A stretch of 64,000 bases of DNA from Bryopsis sp. KO-2023 (Eukaryota > Chlorophyta > Ulvophyceae > Bryopsidales > Bryopsidaceae): assembly GCA_030272585.1 (NCBI GenBank), contig BSYQ01000001.1:9129001-9193000 (forward strand), given 5' to 3'. A program made the position numbers and the translations under genes. This document shows positions 43,152-56,500 of this stretch, piece after piece. Each line of letters begins with the position of its first letter. The stretch's first letter is position 1. The notes under the pieces were generated by a model that was not told the DNA's origin, ran no database searches, and saw nothing but the letters and a program-made list of their open reading frames with translations.

Positions 43152-46100
43152 CTACCACCGACTGCCACCGCCCGAACCAGCACCAGCACCACCAGTTGTC
43201 GTCCTTCTGCCAGGAGGGACATACCCACCCCCACCCCCGCCCCCACCTCCACCATCCTCTCGCCTTGGAGGAGGTCCACGTCGATCATCATACCTTCGTG
43301 GTGGGGGGCCATTATCATATCTACGAGGAGGTGGGTTATCATCAAACCTGCGAGGCCCTTGATCAAACCCTCCTCCTCCGCTCCTTGCAGCTGGCGGTAC
43401 ATAGCCACCGCCTGACCTGACCGGCTGATAAGCTTCTCTTCGAGGGGGTGTCCTATTTCTGCGTGGTGATGGAGGTGCCCTCCGAGGCGACTGACGACCG
43501 CCACCCACCCTCTCCCATCTATCTCCATCGGGTTTCGCTCGTGGCATTGGGGGTGAGGCCCTTGGTGGTGACCTCCTTTCCCAGCGATCGGCATCCGTCT
43601 GTCTGGGAGGTGTTCTCTCACGCCTGGGGCCAGGACTTCTCTGTCTTGGCCTTTGCCAGCCGCCACCATCATCTTCTCGTGGGCGAGGTGGACCTCTCGG
43701 TGATCTTGGAGGTGATTTTCTTTCCCAGCGATCAGCATCCGTTTGTCTGGGAGGCGTTCTCTCACGCCTTGGGGATCTACGAGGTGACGCTCTTGGGCTC
43801 CTGTCCCTGCGCATATCAGGTCTGTTTCGAGACGGGGAAGAAGTTGGGGTTCGTGGTCGTCCTCCACCCGGTCGCCATCCTTCATTGGCTGGGTCCCTTG
43901 GTGGCGGTGCGCCACGAGCAGCTCTCAGCGCTGGAGGAATATAACCGCTGGCCGCAGCAGCTGGGGCCGGGGCTCCAATCTCCCTGTCTGAACCCACACT
44001 CGACCATCGATTATCCCGAGCAGGTCTGGCACCCCATCTGTCATTGTCGGCACCCCCTCCGCTCATCATCTTGGCTTTCTCCTCTGCCTACACCACAATC
44101 TCCCCTAAGACCAGAGCTTGATATGATATGATGATGAAACTGAACTCATTGCTGCCAGCACCTACCCTTCGACGGTCCATGGCTTCCTCCCTTTCCCTCT
44201 GGAGAGCAAATTCTCGGTCCAACTGCTCCTTCTTCCTGGCACGCTCTTGTGCCTTTGCTTCAGCCTCCGCCTGTATGGAAAATTTGAAAAAAAAAATCAT
44301 GTGGGATTTCGACTGTTTGCTTGCACATCACAGCCAAATCGACACAATCAACCACACTTTCTCGATCCTGATTTTAGTCGGCTGGATTTTGGACTCACCA
44401 CTTTGCGTGCTTCGTCCTCTTCCTTGATTTTCTCTTCGATTTGGGTCCTGCACTGGTCAATGAACAACAGCCGCCTTTGGTGAATCCTGTCATTGTGACG
44501 TTGGATTCGACGCTCTTCTTTCCTCTTTTCATGAGCCAGGCGAAGCTCTTCAAACTCTTCCTTGCGACGAGCTCTGACCTGCATGGTCCACACCCCAGTC
44601 AGGATCAACTTGTGCAAAAAAAAAAACCTTTGAACGATGGCGGCTGGGGTATCCAAAAAAACTGCTTTCGAAAGATGGTAGGATCTTTCCCAACGGATAT
44701 GCTATCGACAATTGTACTCAGTTTCAATTTGCACTCAGTTTCGATTGGCGGAATGGCAGCTTCACACAGAAACCTGTTCCACCAGGAACTTGCCACCTGT
44801 AAACCTCATTTGGGATTCTCCCTCTGCGTAAACTAATATTTTTCTTTCTTTCTTATTGTTTTGCCTATTTCAGGCATGTGTTTTGAAGTTCGGAATGCTT
44901 ATTCACCTGCTCTTCAAAAACATCTCTATCACCCCTCATCTTCAAAAGCCTCTTCTTTTCAGCGATATCAAGCTCCCAGGTCTTTCGCTTATTCTCCAAG
45001 GTTCGCTTGGTTTGCTCCTCGTGGAAATTCTTATCGTCGATTGCAAACTGGGCATGAGCTGCTTCGATGTACGGAAGCTCCTCTTCCCGACGGGCCCGCT
45101 CGAGATGGTCCATCTGTCGAGCGAGTTTTTGCAACCGGCGGTCCAGCTCTTGTTGCTCTTTCAGTTTCTCTGTCAAAACATCCTGTCCGACAGACACAAA
45201 ATCAAGAGAAAAAATTAACCACCAGCTTGATTTCAATGTTATATAACATGTTCTCAGGATTTCCCTCAAAATTTTTTTTTTCATGATTTTATCGCAAATG
45301 CTCTTCTTGTTTTCCTTTCTGGATCAAGACTGGACCAAAGGTCGATCGAAGAAAATCGAGTCAAGGAAAAGCCTGTCCTGACATTCTCAACAGGAGCGAA
45401 ATTTTTTCACCAACGTGCATGTGCTCAAGATGCTATGCCCACTCACATGCATGATCTTTTTCTTGTCAAGTTTTTCCCCTTCCTTGAGTTTTTTGTTCCC
45501 CAGCATAGCCTTAGCTTCCTCGAGTTCCTTCTCCTCGATTTCTCGCTTGATTCTATCTTCTTCCCTGCGGGCCGCCTCCTGTCTGCGTCTCTGTTTTTCA
45601 GCAGCCTGCACTTGCTCCAGTTGCTCCCGCCTCTTTCGCTCCTCGGCACGCTCTTTCTCAAGCAACACTTGCTCTTGTTCTTCCTTCCTCCGCTCGATCA
45701 AGTCCTACCCCCACATATACACGCCCATCAAGATTCGGAACTGCAGATCGGAGAACGCAGACTCCTGTGAAGCTTCTCAGAAATTGCAATAGATAAGCAG
45801 CATCAACCCCTCCCAAAACCCCAACTGTCGTTTTCCCCCAGATATCTCCCCTCTGTTCCACAATTTTTTTTAAACAGTACCTTGCGAGCCAGAGCAAAGG
45901 TGTGCTCTTGTTCGATCTTCCCCCTGGCTTCCTCCACAGCTTCCATTATCTTGCCCTTTCTTTCGGGAGTGTCCTCGGGTTGAATCATTTTGAGCGACTT
46001 GCTGAGACGCTCCGACATTTGGCAAATGTGCGTATGGAAAGTGTCTGAATCCAGGGTGTCCCCTCCAAAATGGAGCATGCCGTCTTTGTGGTCAATTCGG

Positions 46101-48539
46101 ATCTGCACAGTTTTGCAGCAATCGATCAAGATATTTTCATCTCATACAACTTTTAAGTGAATCCCCGAACCAGCTCTTTTCGTCGCCATGAATTTGTGCC
46201 GACATACCATACATCAATTATCAAAAAATCAACCCAACACTGCCAAAGATTTCAATCTCATATTTCAAGTTAGAGAAAAAAAAAAAGAAAAAAAAACATG
46301 TTCAAATTCCCCTGCCCTCATACCTGCAGGTAGCCATTTTTGACAGCATCCACGATCACGGCCTCGACTTCTCCAAAACTCATGAAGGGCACGCATTCTG
46401 CAAGGCTCGAGGTCTTCATGTTCAAATACACATTCGACATGTGCTTGAGCATTTTCAAAACGGCCACGTGTTGGAGCCGCTTCACGTACTTGGTGAAATC
46501 CACGGTTTGGATGGGGCACTTGGGTGAAACCGGCTGCTTCAGGTTTTCGAAGGCTGCCATGAGCTGGTCTGCGACCTTGCACAGCTCCAGAGGCTTGAAA
46601 TCGATTTCAAGAAGCCGGTAGAGTTGCTGGATTTCAGGAGGCACCAGCTTAAGGAATTGCTTGCGCGACAACTCGGTGAGCAGGGCATCTCGAGAATAGC
46701 TCTCCTCGTTCTGGAATTTGGAGTCCTGCGAGATCGAAACAAAAAATACAACTGAAGAACCTTAAGTATAGTGGGTGCAGCAACACTGGAAGCTTCCTCA
46801 ATCGGCGCCAACTATAAAAAAGCAGGAGTGCAACTATCCTCCAATTTCCTGATGGGAAAAAAACAACTTGGAATCCAAAATCAATATTACAGAAACATTG
46901 CCACTTGGAGCAGTTTTGCTGTTGGTGGCTCTCCCTAATTTGAAGTTTGAAAAACGTCTGGTTGGAAAAGGTTTTGATTGCAAAGCACACCAAGACTGAT
47001 TTCCATTCAAACCGCGGTCACCATGCTGTAGAGCTTCTTCCTCACTCACCAGCCCAAATCCAAGAATATTAGCCAGCCTCCTCTGCCTGTCCCTAGTTTG
47101 ATCGCTCCTTTCGTTTCCAGGTCGGAGCGAGCCCCTGTTGTAGGGCCGGACCGACAGCGCCGTCAGCAGCACATTGGAGGCAAGCATTTGGATGTCGGTT
47201 GGCACCAGCTTCTTGTTGTATTTCCTCCCTAGGTTGAAAAGCTTGTACCACGCGTAGCCACAGTGCAAGATGCTTTCATCGGAGAACGCAAAAACCTCTG
47301 TTAAGCGAGCGTAGTACTTTTCCATCATCCCTGGACTGATGATTTTATGATTGATGGCCACCAAATTGATGATATCTTCCACAGATCGGAAGGCTTCCTG
47401 CCAAAGCTCCAACTGACAGGCAACCTGACATACCCAAACCAGGAACTTCACCATCGACATCCCCCATATCGGAAAATCGCACCACTCCTTGTGACTCCAA
47501 CAAAGTTTAAAGAAGCTCGGACACCCCACTGGCGCCACCTCTCCCTGTGGCTTACCTTCAACTGCTCGAATCTGGTGTCCACATGAAGTTGAAGTGTTTC
47601 TGGGTTTGTGAGGTCGGGTCGATCCCTTTGGTCTTTCCCATACAAAGCTCTTCTCTGGATGTTGGTCAGGTGGCTTCGAAGGAGTTCGCACAAGCGACGG
47701 AACTCAGACGTTCGTTTGTATTTCAGGCAAAAGTCAAAACTGCGCTTGATGGTCATCGCATACAGGGCTTCCAGCCGCGAGTTGTGGCGCAAGATATCCA
47801 AAAGGTTCCTGTACGTTTCCCAAAGGAAACGGAACCAGGGTGTCACGAACGTCCGGTCGGTTCGATCCTTTGATTTCTCCCCGCTCACGTAACTCAGCAT
47901 AATGTCCTCAGGGGTGGCATCGATCTCCAAGTCTTCTATGTCCAAAGCAATGGCCGCCTGTTTCCACAAGCCAACAGTGACCTCCCCGTGAGTCCTTGGG
48001 AGGCAGAGCACGAGCGAATCTCGTCCCGAAAAAGAAAAGATCCCAAACCGTTCCCCCAAAACTTTCTCGCACCCTCCGTGTTGCTTTGATTTTCAATCAA
48101 CGAAAAGGATAGGTTGCGGTTTCCTCGTGCGGTTTGGTCTCGACCGATCAATTTGACCCACCTCGGCTTTGCTCCGCGCCTCTTCCGCTTTCTCCCCGGC
48201 GCGTTTCATGAAGTGTTTGATCACTTCCTCCAGCGATGCGACGTTCTGAGCTTGGCACATGTTCCTGTATTGTTGGAGCGCCTCCTTGGCTTTCCGACCC
48301 TTGCGAGTCTCGCAACACAGGTCGATGTGGCGAAACATGATGCTCTCGAACGTGGCGGACCATTGTCGGTTCCTTCGCCCGGTCGTCAGAGTTTCGTGCA
48401 GGGTTTGGAGCGCCGCCTGCTTGTTGCTGGTGTTGTTGTTCACCTCCCCGACCTTGATCAACTCTTCCGCACGCTTCAGAGCATTTTCCGGTCGAGCGTA
48501 GTGTTGCCCCCCGCGGTAGGGCCGCCCGAACCTGCTCAT
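43152..48539 (-). CDS. eIF3a: Eukaryotic translation initiation factor 3 subunit A (10 exons, 1175 aa)
   Basis: Scaffold subunit of eIF3 on the 40S ribosome. Exons 48162-48539, 47556-47957, 47050-47424, 46324-46725, 45881-46102, 45447-45704, 44907-45182, 44399-44578, 44166-44270 and 43152-44081 join to exactly 1176 codons. The N-terminal helical region has family-typical stretches ([48 protein letters not shown]). The PCI domain lies near 390-600 ([28 protein letters not shown]). A long charged spectrin-like coiled coil runs about 600-865. The C-terminal 300 residues are Arg/Asp/Pro/Gly-rich and repetitive, as in other eIF3a proteins. Two copies of [17 protein letters not shown] there show a recent internal duplication. 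It is divergent from the proteasome gene. Confidence 0.93.
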
Positions 48540-48884
48540 GGTCGGGTCTGCGCTGTTTTAAGCGACAAAAAGGAAGCGCAGAAGGGAAAAAAAACCGAAC
48601 GCTTTACACTCGGGGCGTCCTCGACACCACAGGATTTAAAAAGTGCCCAGGAGTGAGCAACAAAAAAAGAACATCATTACCAAATCATTTCGACCGGATT
48701 TAAACGACTTCCGAAATGGGGCGAGGTTCTGCTTCGGTAACTGGCTTCTCAGGACGTTTGTGACGAAACACTCTGCAGGTTTTCCTGAAGAGTAAGGGAA
48801 AAAAAGGGTCTATTTGAATTGTAACGGCCTGCAGCCCAAGGAATTCATCGAGGAGCGCAACGTCGTCGCGAGTTTCTTCGAGCG
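48540..48884. promoter_or_regulatory. Short divergent promoter region (eIF3a / proteasome beta-3)
   Basis: 345 bp between the two start codons. No clear TATA box was seen. Both genes are constitutive housekeeping genes, so a shared bidirectional promoter is plausible. Confidence 0.45.
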
Positions 48885-49499
48885 ATGTCTATAAGCGAGT
48901 ACAATGGCGCAGCTGTGATCGCCATGGCTGGGAAGGACTGCGTGGCGATAGGCTCAGATTTGCGACTGGGAAGGCAATTATCGACCCTCAGCGTGGACTT
49001 CCCCAAAGTGCATAAGATCCACGATCAGCTGTTTATCGGGCTCGCCGGGTTGGCTACGGACTCCCAGACGCTCGCGAATCACTTCAAGTTCCGTCACAAT
49101 CTATACAAGCTCAGAGAGGAGCGCGATATCAGGCCTTCCACGTTCACGCAAATGGTATCATCGATGCTGTACGAGAAGCGCTTCGGACCATACTTCGTTC
49201 AGCCAGTAATCGCGGGCTTGGAGCCGGACGGTACCCCACATATATCCTGCATGGACTCTATTGGTGCTATAGAGGTTTCCAAGGACTTCAACGTGGCTGG
49301 GACCATGCCTGAAGCTTTGCTGGGAATGTGTGAGTCGATGTGGAAGCCAAACATGGACCCAGAGGAACTGTTCGAAGTCGTAGGCCAGTGCTTGTTGACA
49401 GGAGTGGACAGAGATGCTCTGGCGGGGTGGGGTGCGGTGGTGCACATCATAACCAAGGACTCCAGAGTTACCAAAATCTTGAAAGGAAGAATGGACTAG
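48885..49499 (+). CDS. PSMB3: Proteasome subunit beta type-3 (single exon, 204 aa)
   Basis: A non-catalytic beta subunit of the 20S proteasome core. The start MSISEYNGAAVIAMAGKDCV, the SDLRLG and FPKVHKIHDQLFIGLAGLATD blocks, and the C-terminal GWGAVVHIITKD are characteristic of beta-3. It has the family's usual 204-205 residues. It lacks the N-terminal Thr propeptide cleavage context of active beta subunits, as expected. It is intronless. Confidence 0.97.
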   Translation: MSISEYNGAAVIAMAGKDCVAIGSDLRLGRQLSTLSVDFPKVHKIHDQLFIGLAGLATDSQTLANHFKFRHNLYKLREERDIRPSTFTQMVSSMLYEKRFGPYFVQPVIAGLEPDGTPHISCMDSIGAIEVSKDFNVAGTMPEALLGMCESMWKPNMDPEELFEVVGQCLLTGVDRDALAGWGAVVHIITKDSRVTKILKGRMD

Positions 49500-50395
49500 G
49501 GAGAGTTGGGGTGAAACACAATTAAAAATGAATCTAGGGGTTGGGAGGGGGGGGGGGGGGGGAAGCAAAAAATAGAGTGCAACTTAATGTGGGGACGTTT
49601 TGGATGCTGTGGCTCTTTGCATTGAAAACATGGAAATGTGCCATTTATTTCCGAAAGTCACATTTTGATCCCTCTGTGACTCTTCAGTGGGAAAATTTGG
49701 GGGGTGGGGGGCTTGGTAATGATGAAGGGACCGATATTGGCATGCAAACATGCGGGTGTGACACTGAAATGTAGTGAAGGGTTGTTTCAAGAAGGAGAGA
49801 ATCATGCCCTTGTCTTGGTTGGTGCAAGAAGTGAAGGGAGGAATCGTGGATGGCCCTAAGAAAGGTTGACACTGATTCTGTGTGTGTGTTTTCCCTTCTA
49901 TTTCTCTTCTGTGATGCTCGAATTGATTGGGAACCCTTGGTTGGTGCTGAAATGAACCAACACCAACACTGTTCTGACTTAGGTTTACATTTCGGCAACC
50001 TCGCTCAACCAGCAAGATCACACACATTGCTCCGACCATTCACGAAACCTACTGTATGTGCCCAGAGAAGAACACACTCGAAACAGTGCAATGAGATGGA
50101 TTGCACACATGAGGACATTATCCTTCCTTCATATCGACATCCAGTACAATAAAAAGCACTTTCCAAATGGCAAGAGACCATAACCCCAAATTCCTCCACT
50201 TTCACATCAAGATCTTTCTTGTAACCGACGTCCTTATGTGTTGACGTCTTGACGTCTTGACGTCCCGGTCATCGAGTTGTTTGTTTGGAGGTGGTTTTAT
50301 CGATTGTATCCGTGTTCCATCATCAATGACTTTCCTTCCTTTCTTACTGAAACTTGATCATCTGGTGTGAGTCTTTTGTTTAGTACAGTTTGACT
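49500..50395. promoter_or_regulatory. Intergenic with a TTGACGTC triple repeat before RIB43A
   Basis: At 50241-50264 three perfect head-to-tail copies of TTGACGTC lie 132-155 bp before the RIB43A start codon. TGACGTC is the core recognised by many CREB/ATF/TGA-type bZIP factors. The rest holds a G-run (49548-49562) and no gene. Confidence 0.5.
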
Positions 50396-52598
50396 ATGGG
50401 TCGCACGGTGGCGCATGTTCCCAATGAAAACCCCGATCGCCTCGCGCGCGTACTGGATGCGAAATACAGAACGATTGGGGTGAGAGCCCTCGATCAAGAA
50501 TTCCAAGATTCCCATCAAGCGTGGTCATTCTTCATCGTTGACTTGGATGGCCAAAAATATAAATAATTTTATGACCTCTCAAAAAATGTCAAGATTTTGG
50601 ACGATTGGGATCCACTGAAATCGGGATTGTGAAAAACGAATGGTGCATGAGTCATCCGGAATCAAATTGCAAGAAGCCAACCTGGTTTGAGAAATAGTGT
50701 GTCTTAGGTAGATAAACTTGCACTCGATGATCAAGTACATGAGAAAAAAGAAAGGGAGCGGCAAGAGCAGCAGCGTGACAGGTGGGCTTTATTCTTACCA
50801 AATCAATCGATGTTTTTGTGTTTCATACGTTCACATTTTTTTTTAATTTGAAATCCTTGATTCTCAATGGGTTTTAGGGCACCCAACACATGCAACCGCA
50901 ATGGGGGGGCAATATATTGTATTGAACTGAACTGTGTGGTGGTGTGATGATTGCAGGCAGTATGCCGATCTTTCCCAGCACTTCGATTCCCAGCTTTGCA
51001 ATCAACAAGTTCAAGCCGAGATTGACAGGAGGGAGTGGAACAGGAGTGTAGATGAATTCAGAACGACACAACAAGTGAGGCTGGCTGGCTTGGAAAGTGC
51101 TTTGGCGGTCATGATCGAAGGACTGATGGGATGAATGAACATCAGTTGGCATTTGCAGGGGTGCCACACAACCAGAGAATGGGACATCAATCGGCCAGAT
51201 GCCCTCAAGATTGACCAACCTGCACGATGTGACGATGCCGATGCTCGATGTGGAGTATCCTCCCTACAGAAGTTTGCTGGGGAGGATCTCTTGGTGGGAA
51301 AATATTGGGAGCCCCGAGTTGCATTTGGGGTTACTTTTGCATGACTAATATGTGCTATCATATTCCACACGGAATGCCATGTTGATTTTTGGAGGTGAAA
51401 TGGTGGATGCGTGGTGTCAGGTGGCGAATAGACAAGGAGCCCAAATGGAGCAATGCAAGGACTGGTGGCAGCGCCAACAGGAGGAACTCACGACATCCAA
51501 AAGAAACGAGAAAAACGAAGAAATGGCTTTTGCCGAAATTGTGAAGTGCCAAGAGGTACCTGCTTTTCTGAACAAAAGGCATCATTTTCTCGTCATGGCT
51601 CAGCCATTGACCATGTTGATAATTGTCTAGGAAGCATGCAAAAAAAAGCAGGAAATGAGTTGGGAAAGTGCCTTGAGAATTGACGGGGGCTAAGAATTGT
51701 GAGTGAAAAAAAACATACACAGGGGCTTCAGAAGAACACTGCAGCTGAGGAGCAAAAGACTCGCCGGGAGGCGAATAGAAGGGTGATGGAAGAAAACATG
51801 AGATTGGCTGCAGAAGCCAGGCAAAGAAAGGCTGAAGAAAAAGAGGCTGAGCTCCATGCAAATTTCCAAGAGATCGGTGCCGCATTGTCCTCTGCCATCA
51901 TGACTGAAGACCCTCGAAGTGCCATCAGTGCCCTTGGTGCAAATCGGGTGAGGAGAAATCTGGAGTAATAAGTTAAATAAGTTTCTGTTTAATAAGTTTC
52001 CTGATTACTCCCATCCCAAACGAATTCGCCCATCTCACAAATTTGCACAAAATCAAGGCTACATAGGGTTTCCAGCCTGGATGCTTCTTTTTTAGGAAAG
52101 AAAAAGAGATACATGTACGTACAATGTGGAGTTCGTTGCATCGTCAGACGGAGGGATTTTGAGGACCTGATTTTCAATACATTTGTCAATACTTGTCTGG
52201 TATCCATAGAAGGAAACCCCATAAAACATGCACATGACTCAGGATTGCACCCCCCCCCACTACAGGTTCGAACAGAGCACTGGAAAGGAATGACGGATGC
52301 AGAAACAGAGAGCATCCGGGACACTCTATTCCGCCAAGTTGAAGAGAAAAAAGCCAAGAGGCAGAAAGAGCTCGAGGAGTATGTGCAAGAAAGCCGAATG
52401 CAGCATGACGTGGTTCGAGAGTTGCACGAAAGGGCCAGATGTGTGGAGGATTTCAGAAAGGAGAAGGCCAGAATGGAAGCCGATTACCTCAGGCGTCAGA
52501 TGGAAGAGAAAAAACAAAGGGACAGGGCCATGCATGAGCTGTATGCCAATCAGGTTGCTGGTGAATATTTCACACAATTTGGGACCAGTCACAGGTGA
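50396..52598 (+). CDS. RIB43A-like axonemal protein (7 exons, 367 aa)
   Basis: RIB43A/RIBC proteins are filamentous microtubule inner proteins of ciliary doublets. Exons 50396-50479, 50708-50781, 50957-51074, 51159-51293, 51421-51555, 51723-51947 and 52266-52598 join to exactly 368 codons. Landmarks: KYRTIGVDKLALDDQVHEKK across exons 1-2, LKIDQPARCDDADARCGVSS followed by LQKFAGEDL in exon 4, AIMTEDPRSA in exon 6, and HWKGMTDAE in exon 7. Nearly all else is charged coiled coil. Length matches the family. Its presence indicates that the organism builds motile flagella at some stage. Confidence 0.92.
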
Positions 52599-53565
52599 CC
52601 AGATGGTGGATCTGTAATTGGACTTTTGTGTGTGTGTTTTTTTGAAAATTTGAAAATTGAATTGCTATCACCGAGGGGTGCCTCTTCCTGCAAGGACTTT
52701 GTCTTGACAGCAAGATGAGTGATTCTTATATTGGTCAGCAGTTGGAATTAAATCTGCGTTGCTTGGTCCAGCTGCACACATATGACCCCAGCAGCGGCTT
52801 GGGACTGTGATGTTGATTGAACAACAAACCATCACTCCTTATCAAAAACAAGTCCTCTTTTCAGCATTCCAAAGTGAAGCTCCTTCTCGTTTCTTCCCAG
52901 TTTCTGTAAAAACCAGCAGGAAAACCATTCTCCCACAAATTTTTCATGTCTGTTGCAACTCCATCAAACAGAATTCAAAAGGAAAGCATAAACACACATC
53001 TGAAAGGGGCTCTTCCCCCCCCCCCTTGTTGCATTGTTGTGAAGTGACAAAAGAATGATTACATGAACAGACGAAAACCCGAAAAAATCTTGAAACCCTC
53101 AAATCGCAACCAAAATAAACACCCTGCCTATGTCGTCTAGTATACATGCAGGCTTGAGGAAAGTTTCCCCCCAACAACTCCCTATTCTTTTCTTTACATA
53201 ACGGCACAATCCTCATCCGGCCACACATTCTAACCCCTCTGCATCCACAATCCCCCCTCCCCAAAAAAAACAACATCAAAAATAATAAAGCAATATGATT
53301 CACAGCATTTATTCATTCACCCCTTTTTTTTTTCTTCTTCTTTTTTTTTAATCCTTCATTTTCTCTCATCAATTCTGTATTGTGATGCGTCTCTATTTCA
53401 TTTTTTGTTTTGTTTTTTGCTGCTTGTTTTTTTTTTCCAAACCTTTTTTGCCCCCATCTATATGGCTATTGCCACTTTTTTCTGTTTTTAGGCTTCTCGA
53501 TACCCTTTTTTTTTTTTCCTCTCTTCCACTCCCCAGCCCTTCCCAAAATCCCACACAATCGATCG
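52599..53565. other. Intergenic between convergent RIB43A and ATG9
   Basis: Just under 1 kb with long T and C tracts (53320-53520). Open frames here are low complexity and unsupported. Confidence 0.45.
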
Positions 53566-56500
53566 TCATGAATCTGCCGGCACCACCCAATCCATCCAAG
53601 ACCTCTGTCGAAACTGTGACGAGCGATTAACAAACCGATGCCTCACAGTTTCCTCATGATCGTTGTAAAAACACTGCAACATCGCTTGACTCTCCCTGAT
53701 CTTATCGTCCAGCCCCGAAAACTGATGCACCGCCGACCAATTCCCCAACGAAAGCCCCACATCCACCACCCCTCCGGTCAAAATCGAAGAAAACGGATCG
53801 TTCAATTCGCTCCATTTCCCCCATTCTTTGGCCACCTCCATGCAGCTCTCATTGGATTTGTCCAGTTGCTGTTCCGATTGAGATTCCGAGCTGCCTGACA
53901 AGAGTGACGATGCTAATTGCGTTTGGTCTTCCCCGGCTTCCCTCGATAGCCTGGAAACCATCGTCGACATTTCGATGCTGTCTTGGCGCTCCAGCCCTGG
54001 CTTGCACTTTTCCCCACCTCTCTTACCCACCGACTTCTGTTGCTTCGTCTGCTTCTCCACAGATACGCACTCTTTTTCGAAATCGACCGCCGGAGGTGCC
54101 CAATTCCAGTTCTTCACCACCCCCATCCCCATACCACATCCCAATCGATTAGGGAAGCCAGATTTCCTCACGTTGGAGTAAGGCAATAGATTCGACAGCA
54201 TTTTTTTGCCGTGGTTGCGGGGCTCCCATGTGGGGTAAGTCGTCACGAAGCTCAGGAACGATTTTTCCATTTTGCCCTGTTTGCTGCGGAAGTACCTTTT
54301 GTCGGCCTCCAATTCTTTCTGAAAGGGGGATGCATACTTGCGATTGCCATGGGGGTCGAACTTGAAATCGGCGAAGGAACAAACGTCGCCCACCCCACTC
54401 TTGTGCAAAGTGAATTTCCTCACAAACTCCAAAATGGCACCTGCAGGGATCGCAATCGTCATTCATTTCTTTCGTATGTATGTATCAATTGATCGAAGCC
54501 ATAAGAAAACTTAATTTCTTTTGTATGTATCGATCGTTTGAAGCCACAAAAAAAAGCGCCCATACTTGACACAAAAAAACATAGAAAAGGGGGATTGAGT
54601 GATGGAAATTACCTGCAGAGCGAGGAAGAGAAAAGTACAGTACGAATGGGGTCAGCACCACGGAAGCCAGTTCCTCCAGGAAGATTTGGGCCTTGTACTG
54701 AAACAAGCTTTGGAACTCTTGTTGCACCTATGTCGCACACACTCACCTCATCAGTTTCCCCCCCACACACTTTCAAAAGCAAATCGTTACGCACACCTCT
54801 CATCATCAACATGCATTCCCAGCCTTTAGTTTTGTCCAGTATATCGATAAAACAAATGCCGTCACAAATGCCGACACATCCGAACATGGCGATTTTTTTT
54901 GAAAAACGGGATAGGCAAGCGCCCTACCTCTTTGGTGTGTGCCTTCCCCCTCCATCGACGTGGAACGAAATGCGTATATTCCACCACCGCACGCATTTCC
55001 CCTTCCGGGTCGAAGGCCGTTTGCTCCTGAATCAACCCTCGGCTCATTCTCAAAATCACCGTCAACAGAGCCGCCCACCACACCAAATTCCTCCCTTGCA
55101 AATGCCCGTTCTCCATGACGCCATCGTCCAGCACCGCCAACAGCAATATCAACGCCGTGAAACTGCCCACCACGAAGGAAAGCAGCTTCCCGATGTGCAT
55201 CATCTTGTGATTGGGGAACTGGTCGATGTAATTTTTCGAAGGCCCCAAGCTGTTCGCCAGTCTGACCTCCACCAAATGACTGACTTCGTTGAATTCCCTC
55301 ATGTGCCATTTCGCCAGAGGGGACCATCCCCTCGCGACGATCGTCGACGGGGTGGTGTAAAACTTCTCGGCATTTTTCATCAAGAAATATATGACAAGAA
55401 ACACGAAAACGAAGGGTGCCAGCGCCAGATTGGCCAATGCCATCATCCTGAATCGGCTTCTCAGAACTTCCGGGTTCGTCTTGAATTTCTCTTTGACCGT
55501 GAAATCCTCCGCAAACATGGCGTCCAACACGCACCAGTAGATGTTCCATTCCAGGGTTTTCGTCAGGAGAAATCGCCGGCGAAAGCCAGGGATGGGTATG
55601 TTCAGGGCCAGAACCCCCTTGTTGAGCATCCCTATGAGGTAGTTTTCTTTTCGCATGATTCTGCTGATTATGTCATGCTCCGTGAGATCCCTCGTGACGC
55701 AGAGCCGGGTTTTCTTTTGAACTCGAACCACTCGATGGAGAAGCTCCGGCCAACTCACCCACTGCACCCACAGATGCTTTAGTCAACATGTCATGAAAAA
55801 AAGGAAAATGAATATATTTACAAATATATATATATATATATACGTATTTATTTATGGGCCAAAGGAAAATCGATTTGCTCTCGATGATAATGAAAAACCT
55901 TGATCTCGATGTACGTTTTCTATACAAGTTCTGTATCTCTTTATTTTTTTTAATGGGGAAATTAGCACACAAAAAAAACTACTAAAAAGCAAAGAAAAAC
56001 AAAAGAAACGAGAGCAGGAGAACTGGATCCATCCTCACTCATTGAACTGGTCGCTAAAAATAGAAAGGGCATTTCCACCGATGTGTTGGAAGGAACGTAC
56101 ATGATTCTTATTCAAAACTGAAAATATACCTTTGTTTTTTTGGCTCGACTGAATCAATAAACGAGCACTCACCTGTATTTCTCGTTCGGAAATCCCCAGC
56201 CGGTAGTTGCAAAACCTTTTCACATCCCACAGTCCGGGGAGGTCCACCAGAAACACCACCAGCGCATAAACCCAATACAACGAAAAAAAAATGAGATAGA
56301 ATATTCTCAAAAGGATCCACAGGACGGAATCCCCGACAAATGGATGAGTCATGTCGACGATCGAGCTCAAAGAGCAAGTTCCTTCTCGAACGCATGAATT
56401 GTGGATGGCCTCCCACTTCACGAACAATAGCAAGAATGCGGAAAACAAAATGGTGAACAGTAATGCCAGAAGGTTGATCACTTCTCGTAGTACGATGTTG

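Noticed and set aside
43146-44131. Long plus-strand ORFs (89-227 codons) across the eIF3a tail
   Set aside because: Shadow of the repetitive Arg/Pro-rich eIF3a C-terminal exon; codon pattern and splice sites support only the minus strand.
54538-55782. 414-codon plus-strand ORF opposite ATG9
   Set aside because: Antisense of the largest ATG9 exon; His/Gln/Pro-rich without any family pattern.
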